Below, one piece after another: positions 36,597-45,164 of a stretch of DNA of 64,000 bases (the stretch's first letter is position 1; each line of letters begins with the position of its first letter). A program made the translations under genes and the position numbers. Location of the stretch: NCBI RefSeq assembly GCF_011043775.1, contig NZ_JAAKXY010000006.1, positions 186,001 to 250,000 of the forward strand. The letters run 5' to 3'. Origin of the DNA: Natronolimnobius sp. AArcel1 (GTDB taxonomy: Archaea; Halobacteriota; Halobacteria; Halobacteriales; Natrialbaceae). The notes under the pieces are model-generated. The model was not told the DNA's origin. It made no database searches and saw nothing but the letters and a program-made list of their open reading frames with translations.

Positions 36597-36809
36597 CTAT
36601 TCCTCATCGTGGGCTGGCTCCGGTGGCATGCCATCGTCATACGCAACCGCTTCGCCAGCGTGTGGCTCGATATGGCTCAGGATTTCGTGGGGAACGTAGC
36701 CGATGTTGTACCCCTCCTCGTTGTGCAAGACGATGCCGTGTTCGTACTCACGGAAGTCGTAGCAGTTGATTTCCTCGTAGGCGTTCCCGGGTTTGAACAC
36801 TACTTTCAT
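36597..36809 (-). CDS. Small conserved protein of unknown function
   Basis: A 70-residue protein starting [20 protein letters not shown], with [20 protein letters not shown] and a Pro/Glu-rich tail. The pattern of alternating strands (KVVF, GIVLH, NIGYVP) suggests a small beta fold. It lies 62 nt upstream of cobQ on the same strand and may be co-transcribed. No TM, no signal, no family name recognised. Confidence 0.7.
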   Translation of the reverse strand: MKVVFKPGNAYEEINCYDFREYEHGIVLHNEEGYNIGYVPHEILSHIEPHAGEAVAYDDGMPPEPAHDEE

Positions 36810-36939
36810 AGCTGCACTGACCACGGAGCAGCGGTTGCGCCTACTCCCTGCAGATGAAAGGTACTGTCAGGATTGACGATATGAGCCTCCACAACAACTT
36901 CCCCACGACCCACTGTCCTCCGAGTTGGATGGAGTCTCC

Positions 36940-38424
36940 TCAGTCGCTCGCAGTCCCTGCTCGGTACTGGCGTTCCCAGCGCGGCCCAGCCCAACTCGAG
37001 AGGGCGTAGCCAAGCGCGCCAACACCGAGACCGCCAACGGCGAGCGCCGCGGCGATTTCCGGTGTCGGTGCTGGGGTGACGAAACCGGCGACGAGCGCCG
37101 GGACGAGGGGGATGGCGATGCCGACGGTGAAGCCGGTAAAGCGGACCGAATCGAACAGGAACTCATTTGGATCGAAGCCGGCGATAGCGACCGTGAGCCC
37201 GTAGTAGTACAGGCCATAGCCCCCAAGCAGTATCGCACCGACGAGGGCGTCAAGCAGTGTGGCCTCGTACCAGAGCACTGCCGCGAGATACGGCACGGCA
37301 ACGGCTGGCGCGCCGACGAGGACGAACGCGAGCCGCTTCGCCCGAAACACGTCTGTGATCGAAACCGGGTAGATTCGATACGCCTCGAGCGAGTCGAACT
37401 GGGTCAACCAGTTGTAGGTCGTAAACGCCGAAAGCCCGAGGACGCCGCCAAAGAGGATTCCCGGCGCGGGTTCGATGCCGGTGATCGACTCGACGACGCC
37501 GACGAGGCCGACGACGAGCGCGAACAGGATGCCAGCCGAGACGAACGGCTTCCAGACGCCGCCAGCCGACCGCGTGAGATCGAGGAGGCTCTTCGCGACG
37601 AGCGCGTCAGTTCGCGATCCGGTCGGCAACCGGTCGCGAATCCGGCCGAATCGGTCGCCCGCTACAACTCTCTGTGTGGGACGGCCATCCGTCGGATTGA
37701 ACGCGCAAATCGCTCCAATGCTGATGACACCGGTTCCAAGAGCGAGGACGACTGCCGTCGACAACGAGCCCGACATCGGGACGACCACGCCTCGAGCGGG
37801 TTCGAGGAGCCCGGTTGTCCACACACCAATAGCGAGGATCACGCCCGTCAGGCCAATGACCCAGACAGGGACGTTCCGGCTGCGTGCGGCGATTAGCGCG
37901 ACGGTCACTGCCATTCCCGCGGCAAAGACGAGCGTCAGCGAGAGCCACAGTAGGGGCACGCCGGTGAGTACCGGGAATGGGAGCGTCCCGGTCGCTGCGA
38001 GCGGGACGGCAGCCAGCGCCATCGGGAGCACGACGACGAGGGCGTAAAACAGCAGATCCTTCAACAAAAAGAGTCCAAGCAATCGTCGGCGCGAAAGCGG
38101 TAGCGTTCCCGCCGTCGACAACACGAGCGAGAGCCGCCCGAAGACGTTCTCGAGCATCGACGACCCCGCGAAGGCGGCCGTGCCGCTGTAGAGACCGAAT
38201 CCGAGTGCGAGTACGTGCAAACCAGTGATGATGGTTCCCGAGGCGGTTCCAGTCGTTTCGAGGGCGAGGACGCCGCCGGTTGCCAGCGCGGCGATAACAA
38301 CCGGGAAGCCAGCGAATCGCCAGCCGCCAAAGAGGCGGACGTGGAGTCGCCACTCTTCACGGACTAACGCGGCGAACAGTCTCCGGGTCGTTGCGCCTCC
38401 GGTTGTCTGGCCCATCGCGCTCAT
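36940..38424 (-). CDS. ABC transporter membrane subunit, 12-TM
   Basis: A 494-residue membrane protein with about twelve hydrophobic segments (for example FAGFPVVIAALATGGVLAL, GTIITGLHVLALGFGLYSG, DLLFYALVVVLPMALAAVPL) and LENVFGRLSLVLSTAGTLPL in a cytoplasmic loop. Its start overlaps the stop of the ATPase gene (ATGA), which fixes it as the partner of that ATPase. It resembles ABC-2-type exporters by arrangement. Substrate unknown. Confidence 0.85.
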   Translation of the reverse strand: MSAMGQTTGGATTRRLFAALVREEWRLHVRLFGGWRFAGFPVVIAALATGGVLALETTGTASGTIITGLHVLALGFGLYSGTAAFAGSSMLENVFGRLSLVLSTAGTLPLSRRRLLGLFLLKDLLFYALVVVLPMALAAVPLAATGTLPFPVLTGVPLLWLSLTLVFAAGMAVTVALIAARSRNVPVWVIGLTGVILAIGVWTTGLLEPARGVVVPMSGSLSTAVVLALGTGVISIGAICAFNPTDGRPTQRVVAGDRFGRIRDRLPTGSRTDALVAKSLLDLTRSAGGVWKPFVSAGILFALVVGLVGVVESITGIEPAPGILFGGVLGLSAFTTYNWLTQFDSLEAYRIYPVSITDVFRAKRLAFVLVGAPAVAVPYLAAVLWYEATLLDALVGAILLGGYGLYYYGLTVAIAGFDPNEFLFDSVRFTGFTVGIAIPLVPALVAGFVTPAPTPEIAAALAVGGLGVGALGYALSSWAGPRWERQYRAGTASD

Positions 38425-39245
38425 GGCTGTGGCCGCGACTGTCGGTCGGGTGGCGCTGTCTCAGCGTCGAGAACAGGCATGTCCCGCGCCGCCTCCGCAT
38501 CGACGTGCTCGAGAAAGACCTCGAGCAGCGATGTCTCCGATGGGGCGTCTTCACCAGTTTCATCGTTACTATCGGTGCGACCATCGGCGGAGAGGGTTCG
38601 CTCGGTCACGATCGTCCCGTCAGCGACGATGCCGACCCGCGTACAGATTTCCTCGGCGACGTCGATGTTGTGCGTCGAGACGAAAACGGCGTTGTCATCG
38701 GCTGCGTACGCGGTGAGAAAGTGTTTGACCTGCTCTTGAACTAAGGGGTCGAGGTTCGCGAGTGGCTCGTCGATCAGAACGAGATCCGGATCGTGGATGA
38801 ACGCCTGTGCGATCATCACCTTCTGTTGCTGGCCCCGCGAGAGATCCGTATGCAACGTCTCGAGTTTCCCGCGAAAGCCGAGTCGATCTGCCCAGTGGTC
38901 GATCGCATCCGCGATTGCCGCTGGCTCGAGATCGCGGACGTCGCCGACGAACTCGAGGTACTCACGCGGTGTGAGAAAGCTCGGCGGTGAGCCGCGCTCA
39001 GGGACGATTCCGACGCGGCGGCGCGTTTCGATCGGGTCGGCTATCGGATCGGTTCCGAGGACGCGAATCGTCCCCGAATCCGGCTCGAGTTGACCTGTCA
39101 ACGCCTGGAGCGTCGTGGTCTTTCCGGCACCGTTCGGGCCGAGAAAGCCGAACACCTCGCCGCGGTCGACGTGAAAATCCATCTCATCGACCGCCTGCAC
39201 GCTCCCATAGGACTTGCAGAGTCCATCTACCTGTATCGTGCCCAT
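38421..39245 (-). CDS. ABC transporter ATP-binding protein
   Basis: A 274-residue ATPase: Walker A GPNGAGKTT, Q-loop (TALTGQLEPDSG after it), signature LSRGQQQKV, Walker B and D-loop VLIDEPLANLDP, switch His in VSTHNIDVAE. The type (DLCKSYGSVQAVDEMDFHV start, GIVPERGSPPSFLTPREYL) is that of drug/antibiotic or Na+ exporters. The last ~55 residues are a hydrophilic tail with no known role. The pair with the overlapping permease gene splits the two cobalamin genes. Confidence 0.93.
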   Translation of the reverse strand: MGTIQVDGLCKSYGSVQAVDEMDFHVDRGEVFGFLGPNGAGKTTTLQALTGQLEPDSGTIRVLGTDPIADPIETRRRVGIVPERGSPPSFLTPREYLEFVGDVRDLEPAAIADAIDHWADRLGFRGKLETLHTDLSRGQQQKVMIAQAFIHDPDLVLIDEPLANLDPLVQEQVKHFLTAYAADDNAVFVSTHNIDVAEEICTRVGIVADGTIVTERTLSADGRTDSNDETGEDAPSETSLLEVFLEHVDAEAARDMPVLDAETAPPDRQSRPQP

Positions 39246-39359
39246 TCAGCGGCACTTATCAACGATCGGTAATAACTATGCTGGCATCGGCAGTTGGCGT
39301 GACACACTGGAAATTTGGGTCGGTGACTGCGTTATACTGCCGGACAAAACGAGTTACAG

Positions 39360-39387
39360 ATTTTCGACCGAACGGCTGGTCGAAAAT
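39360..39387. repeat. 10-bp perfect inverted repeat between cobO and the ABC operon
   Basis: ATTTTCGACC and GGTCGAAAAT flank an 8-nt spacer. It begins 26 nt after the cobO stop and ends ~115 nt before the ABC ATPase start (both minus strand). It may be the cobO terminator hairpin or an operator for the ABC genes, whose TATA candidate (AGTTATTACC, 39271-39280) is closer to the start. Both readings are inference. Confidence 0.6.
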
Positions 39388-39412
39388 ATGTACTGACTTT
39401 TGTCTGGTAGTA

Positions 39413-40102
39413 TTAGAACTCCGTTCCCTGCCGGGCGCGCTGGCCGTGGTCGATCGGATGGCGATCTTTCCGAACGTTCGTCAGGAGGTCGACGTGATCC
39501 TCGAGATATGCTGGCTTTTCGTGACTGCCTGAAAGCACTAGTTCGAGATTGTCGGGTTTTTCCTCGATCAACTCGAGGACGTCATTCTCTTCAATTAGCC
39601 CGCGGTCAGCAGCGTACAGCACCTCATCGAGGATCAGCATGTGAACGCCGTCTTCGGGCGGCCCGTCGAGATCGAGCGGTGCCGTGAGGTCGGCGGTATC
39701 GGCTGCCTCGAGTAGTTCTCGTGCGCGCTCGAGTCCAGCCTGTGCTTCGGCTTCGTGGCCCTCGTCGTCACTGCCGTCGGCCATGCCATGCCAGCCGTAG
39801 TGGCCGAGGTTTTCGTAGCTGATTCCGGGGAGTGCGTCGATGGTGTTGTACTCGCCACGGACAGCGTCGACGCTCGAGGCACCGCCTTTCATGAACTGCA
39901 GGAGGTGGACGCGATAGCCGTGTCCAGCGGCGCGGACGCCCATTCCGAGTGTCGCGGTTGTCTTGCCTTTGCCATCGCCCCACCAGGCTTGGACGAGACC
40001 GAACTCTTCGGGAGCGTCGGGTTCAATAGGCGCTGCTTTGGGAGTCTGACCACCGCCGGGTGTGTTCTCGATCGGTGACTCGATGGACTGATCGTCGCTC
40101 AT
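39413..40102 (-). CDS. cobO: Cob(I)alamin adenosyltransferase, CobO/BtuR type
   Basis: A 229-residue protein. P-loop WGDGKGKTTATLGMGVRAAG and HLLQFMKGG, then ARELLEAADTADL and MLILDEVLYAADRGLI (Walker B region), ending VTEF-like RARQGTEF. It transfers the adenosyl group from ATP to cob(I)alamin or cobyrinate. Start ATG at 40102 is used: the upstream in-frame extension is not family-like. ~45 residues before the fold are hydrophilic (SDDQSIESPIENTPGGGQ). Its product is the cofactor form needed by glutamate mutase (mamAB) in this window. Confidence 0.94.
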   Translation of the reverse strand: MSDDQSIESPIENTPGGGQTPKAAPIEPDAPEEFGLVQAWWGDGKGKTTATLGMGVRAAGHGYRVHLLQFMKGGASSVDAVRGEYNTIDALPGISYENLGHYGWHGMADGSDDEGHEAEAQAGLERARELLEAADTADLTAPLDLDGPPEDGVHMLILDEVLYAADRGLIEENDVLELIEEKPDNLELVLSGSHEKPAYLEDHVDLLTNVRKDRHPIDHGQRARQGTEF

Positions 40103-40218
40103 ACCGTCGCCCTCGCGTCGATGGCACATGTAGCCACCGACTGCGTATCTCTTGGCACTCGAGTCAGCCAAGTGACCAAACGTGTCTTTACGCTCCGACC
40201 CTAACGTGTTCGCAGTTC

Positions 40219-40581
40219 ATGCCACTCGAGTGGTCGCGGATTGCTGACGACGGCGAGGATACTGGCCCCAGCCTCGAGACGGTCGTCGCTGTGCTCGAGG
40301 ACGATGACTGCCGGCAGATTATTGCCGTACTCGAGGAGCCATTGACAGCCGAAGCGATCGCCGACGCGGCGGGGATTGCGCTCTCGTCGACGTACAAAAA
40401 GCTCGATCGACTGGTGGACGCCGGGTTAGTTGAGAAGACGACTGGCGCTCGTCAGGGTAGGAAGCAGACAGCGCACTACATTACTGCGGTCGATCGGATT
40501 GCGATTGGACTTGAGGATGATCGGTCATTCCGTATCGACATCGATCAGTCCGCGTCGCTCCCGTTTTGGCTTTCACAGTGA
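40219..40581 (+). CDS. Winged-helix (ArsR-like) transcription regulator
   Basis: A 120-residue protein starting MPLEWSRIADDGEDTGPSLE. ETVVAVLEDDDCRQIIAVLE, then EAIADAAGIALSSTYKKLDR (recognition helix) and LVDAGLVEKTTGAR form the wHTH. The C-terminal ~40 residues (HYITAVDRIAIGLEDDRSF) are a short dimer or effector region. No cysteine is present. It is divergent from cobO and meets the zinc permease gene tail to tail at 9 nt, so it could control either; the zinc link is speculative. Confidence 0.83.
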   Translation: MPLEWSRIADDGEDTGPSLETVVAVLEDDDCRQIIAVLEEPLTAEAIADAAGIALSSTYKKLDRLVDAGLVEKTTGARQGRKQTAHYITAVDRIAIGLEDDRSFRIDIDQSASLPFWLSQ

Positions 40582-40590
40582 CTGGGGTCC

Positions 40591-41571
40591 CTAGTGACTG
40601 CGCGACTGAGACGGTGTTTCCGCACGGACAACAGCCCCTAGGTACACTGCGATGGCGACGATCACGATCGTCCCGCCAGGGCGGAGACTGTACTGCCAGG
40701 AGAGCCAGATACCGCTGAGGACGGCGAACTCGCCGATGACGATTGCGGTGTACAGTGTCTCTCGAAAACTGGTGGCGAGCAATGAGGCTGCAGCGACGGG
40801 GACGACGAGCATCGCGGCGACGAGGATTACGCCGAGAATCTGCATCGCGCCGACGACGACCAGCGCGGTGAGGACGATTAGCAGGCCGTTGTACGCTGAA
40901 ACGGGGATACGAGCGACACGGGCGGCGCGTTCGTCGAACGTAATAAACAGCAGTTGCTTGTACGCAAGCGCAACGACGCCGACAACGACGAGACTCAACA
41001 CCGCCATCAGCGTGACGCTGCGCTCGTCAGTCACGGAAATGTTCCCGAACAGGTAGCTGTTGATGTCGACGAACGCGAAGCCGCCGCCGATGTCGATAAA
41101 CAGTGTGCCAAGCGCAAAACTGCCGGTGAGCATGATCGCAATCGGAACGTCGCCGTACGCGCCGGTGCGAGTCGCAAGCAGTTGGACGCCGAGCGCGCCG
41201 ACGATCGCTGCAGCCAGCGCGACGACCAACAGCCGCGCGCTCCAGCCAGAGGCCGCAAACAATAGTGTTCCGAACGCAACGCCGGCAAACGCCGTATGCG
41301 CAAGCGTTTCCCCAATAAGCGCCATCTCACGGTGAACAAGGAACGTCCCGATCACTGGCCCGACGATCCCGATGAAGACACCGACCGTGACCGTGTTCCA
41401 CATGAATCGATAACAGGCCAGTTCCGTCCCGAGGATCCGGCCTGCGCTACAGCCCGCGTCGAAGAATCGATCGGGAACCACTCCGAACGCAAGCGGGAGA
41501 AAAAGAGCCACAACAGCGACGCCGATGACGCCAAGCAGCGCTCGCAGAAGCAGCCCCAGTGATCGTCTCAT
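40591..41571 (-). CDS. Zinc/manganese-type ABC transporter permease (ZnuB-like)
   Basis: A 326-residue membrane protein with about nine TM helices. FLVHREMALIGETLAHTAFA is the ABC-3 family signature region, followed by VLGVQ-like GVQLLATRTGAYGDVPIAIM and ILGVILVAAMLVVPVAAASL near the C terminus. The ATG at 41571 is taken; the frame stays open to 41748 but overlaps the binding-protein gene. ABC-3 permeases import Zn2+, Mn2+ or Fe2+. The usual ATPase gene between binding protein and permease is missing: only 94 nt separates them. Confidence 0.9.
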   Translation of the reverse strand: MRRSLGLLLRALLGVIGVAVVALFLPLAFGVVPDRFFDAGCSAGRILGTELACYRFMWNTVTVGVFIGIVGPVIGTFLVHREMALIGETLAHTAFAGVAFGTLLFAASGWSARLLVVALAAAIVGALGVQLLATRTGAYGDVPIAIMLTGSFALGTLFIDIGGGFAFVDINSYLFGNISVTDERSVTLMAVLSLVVVGVVALAYKQLLFITFDERAARVARIPVSAYNGLLIVLTALVVVGAMQILGVILVAAMLVVPVAAASLLATSFRETLYTAIVIGEFAVLSGIWLSWQYSLRPGGTIVIVAIAVYLGAVVRAETPSQSRSH

Positions 41572-41665
41572 CGGTGTGTACTCGTAGGCATCACGCTCTC
41601 GAAAGTCGTCCGTCGGGTCTGTCTCGAGTCCGAAGTAGTCCGTTGATGGTCGATTTTGGTGGGTC

Positions 41666-43072
41666 TCACTCGGCGCCGAGTGCGCGCTCGAACGCTGGCA
41701 GATTAATTGATTCCATCTGTCCGAGATAGCTTCCGTGGCCGTCTTCAACCCACTCTTCGACGACGCTTTCTGCCGGCGAAACCATCACGGTGTCGGTCGC
41801 CGTCTCAGCTTCGGCGACGATCGTTTCAGCGGTATCCGGCCCATCGAAGTAGTCCCAGAGGACGTACTCGAGGCCGTGTTCCTCGACGAACTCGACGGCA
41901 GCGGCGATCTCTCGGCCGCCCGGTTCGTCATCCGGAGAGAGTCCCACTGGCGTGTGGATTTCGAAGCCGTAGCGTTCGGCGAGATACTGAAAGGAGTCGT
42001 GGCCGGCGAGGACGACGTGGTCGTGCGCTCGGTCCGCGAGGGCGTGTTCGAAGCGCTCATCAAGCGCCTCGAGATCGTCAATATAGCTGGCTGCGTTGTC
42101 CTCGTAGACCGACTCATTGTCCGGATCGAGGTCGATCAGTGCGTCACGGATGGTTCTGACGCCATCCTGTGCCAGGACCGGATCGGCGAAGAACTTGGCG
42201 TCGTACTCGCCGTGTGCGTGATCGTGGTCATGCTCGTGACCATGGTCTGCCTCTCCATCACTGCCATCGCCAACGCGAACCGCAAGCGCTGGTGCCTCCC
42301 AGCCACCCGAGCCGTCGTCGAGCACGCGGAGGGAGACTGTCACCTCACCGTCCTCGAGACCCGAGAAATCGAGCGTGTCAGCAGCTGTCTCGACTGCGAG
42401 CGCGTCGCCGTCGACCTGTGCCTCGAGTTCGTACTGGTCGTCCTCGAGGTCGATGTCGCCGTCCGTTGTGTCGAGAAGCACGGTGACAGACATGTCATCG
42501 ACCGGCACCTCGAGTGGGACGCCGTGCCAGTGGTCACCGTGTGCGTCCGCGACGCGTTCGCCGTCTTCGTTCTCGAGGTCGATCGCACGAATCGGGAGCG
42601 TGTTGTCGCTATCGTCGTAGTCGTGATCGGTATCACCGTGTCCGTGGTCGTGATCGTGTGCATGCGCGTGGTCGTCGTACTCGCGCAATTCGATCCCAGC
42701 CGCAGCATCGATCAGGACCACATCATCTTCGTGATCGGCTTCGACGCGTTCGATTGCCTCGTCGACCCAGGGCTGGAATCCCTCAACATCGAAGTAGACG
42801 AACGCATCGGATTCGACGACGTTCGGCAACATATCGGTCGTCGGCCCCCACTCGTGGCCGTGTTGACCAGATGGCACGGCGTTTTCGACCGTCCCTGCGT
42901 CGCCGATGACGTTGCGCGTAAACTCATAGAGGGTAAAAAACGAGGCATAGATATCGGTTCCGTCGGAAGTTCCGAGATCACTGCCATCGTCACCGAGTTC
43001 GCTGAGACAGCCGGCGAGGCTGCCAAGACCGGCAACACTCACACCACAAAGGATAGATCGTCGTGTGTTCAC
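41666..43072 (-). CDS. znuA: Zinc-binding lipoprotein ZnuA/AdcA type with an inserted domain between His-rich loops
   Basis: A 468-residue protein with a GTG start. Lipobox SLAGC (Cys22) makes it a surface lipoprotein. The cluster 9 binding-protein fold is present in two halves: ASFFTLYEFTRNVIGD and SGQHGHEWGPTTDML (first metal His), then AGHDSFQYLAERYGFEI and LWDYFDGPDTAETIV. Between them lie a His-rich segment at ~135-150 (DHAHAHDHDHGHGDTDH), a ~110-residue beta-rich insertion (157-270, with AHGDHWHG), and a second His-rich segment at ~277-288. Ordinary ZnuA has one His loop and no such insertion. It should collect Zn2+; the extra domain may hold or sense metal. Confidence 0.9.
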   Translation of the reverse strand: MNTRRSILCGVSVAGLGSLAGCLSELGDDGSDLGTSDGTDIYASFFTLYEFTRNVIGDAGTVENAVPSGQHGHEWGPTTDMLPNVVESDAFVYFDVEGFQPWVDEAIERVEADHEDDVVLIDAAAGIELREYDDHAHAHDHDHGHGDTDHDYDDSDNTLPIRAIDLENEDGERVADAHGDHWHGVPLEVPVDDMSVTVLLDTTDGDIDLEDDQYELEAQVDGDALAVETAADTLDFSGLEDGEVTVSLRVLDDGSGGWEAPALAVRVGDGSDGEADHGHEHDHDHAHGEYDAKFFADPVLAQDGVRTIRDALIDLDPDNESVYEDNAASYIDDLEALDERFEHALADRAHDHVVLAGHDSFQYLAERYGFEIHTPVGLSPDDEPGGREIAAAVEFVEEHGLEYVLWDYFDGPDTAETIVAEAETATDTVMVSPAESVVEEWVEDGHGSYLGQMESINLPAFERALGAE

Positions 43073-43085
43073 AATATCTCGCTCT

Positions 43086-43121
43086 CGTAGTGGATTCTAC
43101 GCCAATCTGCCAACTTATATC
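43086..43121 (-). promoter_or_regulatory. znuA promoter with small dyad
   Basis: On the minus strand GGATATAAG (complement at ~43114-43122) is a TATA box ~45 nt before the GTG start. CGTAG-6-CTACG (43086-43101) sits between it and the start, where a repressor could bind. The 5-bp arms are short, so it may be chance. Confidence 0.4.
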
Positions 43122-43165
43122 CTCTGTTTCATACTAAATGGTGCCGTCTCGTGACGGATGGTCGG

Positions 43166-43705
43166 TCACGAAAACCGGGAGGCAATATCCGCTTCAGTGA
43201 TGATGCCGATCGTCTCGCCTGCTTCCGTGATCATTACGGCTTTGTAGTGCTCGAGCAGGTTACTGATCTCGTCCAGCGTCGCGTCTTTCGAGACGGTCGG
43301 AAAGCTCTCGCTCATGTGTTCCTCAATGGGTTCGTCGCGGGCTTCGGAGTCGAGATGCACGAGATCGCCCTGGCTAATCGAGCCGACGGGGATTCCATCC
43401 TGAATCACCGCAAGCTGGGAGTAGGCTTCCTCTTCCATCTTTTGTGCGGCGACCTTGACCGCATCTGACGGTGCAACGTTGACGACGGCTTCGTTCATCA
43501 GATCTTTCGCACGGACAACGTCACTCTCTGCTTTCTCGAGGGCATTGACGATTCGACGCAGTGTCGAGAGTCGCGGATCGACGTCACCGCCTTCGATTCG
43601 GGCAATCAGTGGCTGGGAGACGTCGGCTTTCTCGGCAAGCTCACTCTGGGTCAGCCCGAGTTCGGTTCGGCGCTGGCGAAGATCAGCAGGCGTCGGAAGT
43701 TCCAT
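43166..43705 (-). CDS. XRE-type HTH protein with two CBS domains
   Basis: A 179-residue protein. DLRQRRTELGLTQSELAEKA, then VSQPLIARIEGGDVDPRLST is a XRE HTH (~8-62). Two CBS motifs follow (VVRAKDLMNEAVVNVAPSDA, LAVIQDGIPVGSISQGDLV; SESFPTVSKDATLDEISNLL, AVMITEAGETIGIITEADI), which bind adenosyl ligands such as AMP, ATP or SAM. The family is common in archaea, and the ligand probably tunes DNA binding. The ATG at 43705 is preferred to a TTG nine bases upstream. Confidence 0.93.
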   Translation of the reverse strand: MELPTPADLRQRRTELGLTQSELAEKADVSQPLIARIEGGDVDPRLSTLRRIVNALEKAESDVVRAKDLMNEAVVNVAPSDAVKVAAQKMEEEAYSQLAVIQDGIPVGSISQGDLVHLDSEARDEPIEEHMSESFPTVSKDATLDEISNLLEHYKAVMITEAGETIGIITEADIASRFS

Positions 43706-43712
43706 ACGAGCC

Positions 43713-43729
43713 AATAACTACCGGTTATC
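43713..43729. promoter_or_regulatory. Possible autoregulatory operator
   Basis: AATAACTACCGGTTATC is a near-palindrome (arms ATAAC and GTTAT, 5-nt centre) directly upstream of the XRE-CBS start and overlapping its promoter. XRE proteins often bind such dyads on their own promoter. Confidence 0.4.
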
Positions 43730-43892
43730 AAAAGTACTTTGGGTCGGTGGCAGTTGTAGCCACTCTCGAGGACTCGAGTGTGTCCCCAATACTGATTGAG
43801 TTGACAGTGCCACCGCTTTTGGAGTAGTACTGTCGGAAAACGTATGAAACGTTTCTCACTGGTGTCGCCGTCAGGCGACGGTCAGTTCGTTA

Positions 43893-44087
43893 TTAGTTGC
43901 GGACGACGTTCGTCGCGCGTGGGCCCTTCGGGGCCTGTTCGATGTCGAATTCGATCTCGGTCCCTTCCGTCAGATCCTCACCGCCAACGTCCTCCATGTG
44001 GAAGAATACGTCGTCGTCAGCATCCTCTGTGTCGATGAAACCGTAGCCGCCTGTGTCGTTGAAGAAATCAACTTTACCGTTTGCCAT
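43893..44087 (-). CDS. cspA: Cold-shock domain protein
   Basis: A 64-residue CSD protein: MANGKVDFFNDTGGYGFIDT with RNP1-like GGYGFI and RNP2-like DVFFHMEDV, then VEFDIEQAPKGPRATNVV-like tail. It binds single-stranded nucleic acid and acts as an RNA chaperone. The 8-codon upstream extension in the frame lacks family likeness. A TATA candidate (complement of ...GGTTAAGG) is ~25-35 nt upstream. Confidence 0.95.
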   Translation of the reverse strand: MANGKVDFFNDTGGYGFIDTEDADDDVFFHMEDVGGEDLTEGTEIEFDIEQAPKGPRATNVVRN

Positions 44088-44349
44088 TACAACTCTACAA
44101 ATACCCACCACACGGTTAAGGCTTCCGCATCTGTCCGGAAATAGCTAGAAATGATTTGGGATTTTTCTATATGGTCTCCCTCTGGCGGCCATTTGTCTAC
44201 CAGTGGTCGCCAATCCGCTGAGTCGTGTCCGATTCAGGTAGTCCACGGCTGTTTTCTGTGGAACCAGCACTTCTACTCAGCGCACTCACAGTCTCGCTAC
44301 CAGAGACTGCACTCCAAGAGGTTTTACGTCTCTCCTGCGAACATTAGCT

Positions 44350-44988
44350 GTGGATTCTCACGATGTTCGGCGTCAGTGGGCAGACCGTTCCGGTGAGTAC
44401 TCTCCGATGTACTACGCCTACTACGGCCCGAACGAAACGAGCGATGTCGTCCGCCGGATGCTCGAGCAGTTCGTCGACCAAGATGCACCTGTCCTCGAAC
44501 TCGGGTGTAGCTCCGGCCGGCATCTCGCACATCTTCACGAGCACGGGTTCGAGGACCTATCCGGGATCGAACTCAACGACGACGCGCTCGCAGTGATGGA
44601 AGACGCCTACCCAGGGGTCGCCGGAGACGGCGAGTTCTACCTCGATTCGATCGAATCTGTCATCGGCGACTTTGCGGACGATCAGTTCAGTGCAGTTTAC
44701 TCCGTCGAGACGCTCCAGCACCTCCACCCCGATACGACCTGGGTGTTCGATGAACTCTCGAGGATTACGGACGAGGTACTCATTACTGCCGAAATTGAAA
44801 CGTGTGAAGACGACGATGCCGTCGAAGACGACGACACGGGTGTCACCTACGTTGACGAGGGGATGCCACTCTACCATCGAGACTGGGAGGCTATTTTTAC
44901 TGACCGCGAGTTCGAAGCTGTCGCTGTCACGCAGGAACAACGGGATACAATTCGAACGTTTCGCGCACCGTCCTCGAGCGACGAGTAA
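44350..44988 (+). CDS. Class I SAM-dependent methyltransferase
   Basis: A 212-residue protein with GTG start. SAM motif I is VLELGCSSGRHLAHLHEHG, with acidic end of strand 2 at LSGIELNDDALAVM, motif II/III around FSAVYSVETLQHLHPDTTWV. The substrate-binding insertion is short and acidic (EDDDAVEDDDTG). YAYYGPNETSDVVRR near the N terminus may cap the substrate. Small molecule or protein target cannot be told. GGTTTTACG about 25-30 nt upstream could be the TATA box. Confidence 0.88.
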   Translation: MDSHDVRRQWADRSGEYSPMYYAYYGPNETSDVVRRMLEQFVDQDAPVLELGCSSGRHLAHLHEHGFEDLSGIELNDDALAVMEDAYPGVAGDGEFYLDSIESVIGDFADDQFSAVYSVETLQHLHPDTTWVFDELSRITDEVLITAEIETCEDDDAVEDDDTGVTYVDEGMPLYHRDWEAIFTDREFEAVAVTQEQRDTIRTFRAPSSSDE

Positions 44989-45164
44989 GCCAGTCTGGTT
45001 CTGAGTGCTCTCTGTCCTGACTCGAGTCACACTGATGGCGCACAAAATGTGTTGGTTGCCGAACGCACGGCCAGTGAAAACTCGAGTGCCTCGTGCAGTG
45101 TTTTCGTCCTTACACTGCTCGTCTAGCACGCGAAACTGTCGCGTGCGCTCGTGCGTGCGTGTTT

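Noticed and set aside
41735-43090. Plus-strand 451-codon open frame
   Set aside because: Antisense to the zinc-binding lipoprotein gene, Val-rich shadow typical of GC-rich DNA, no recognisable domain.
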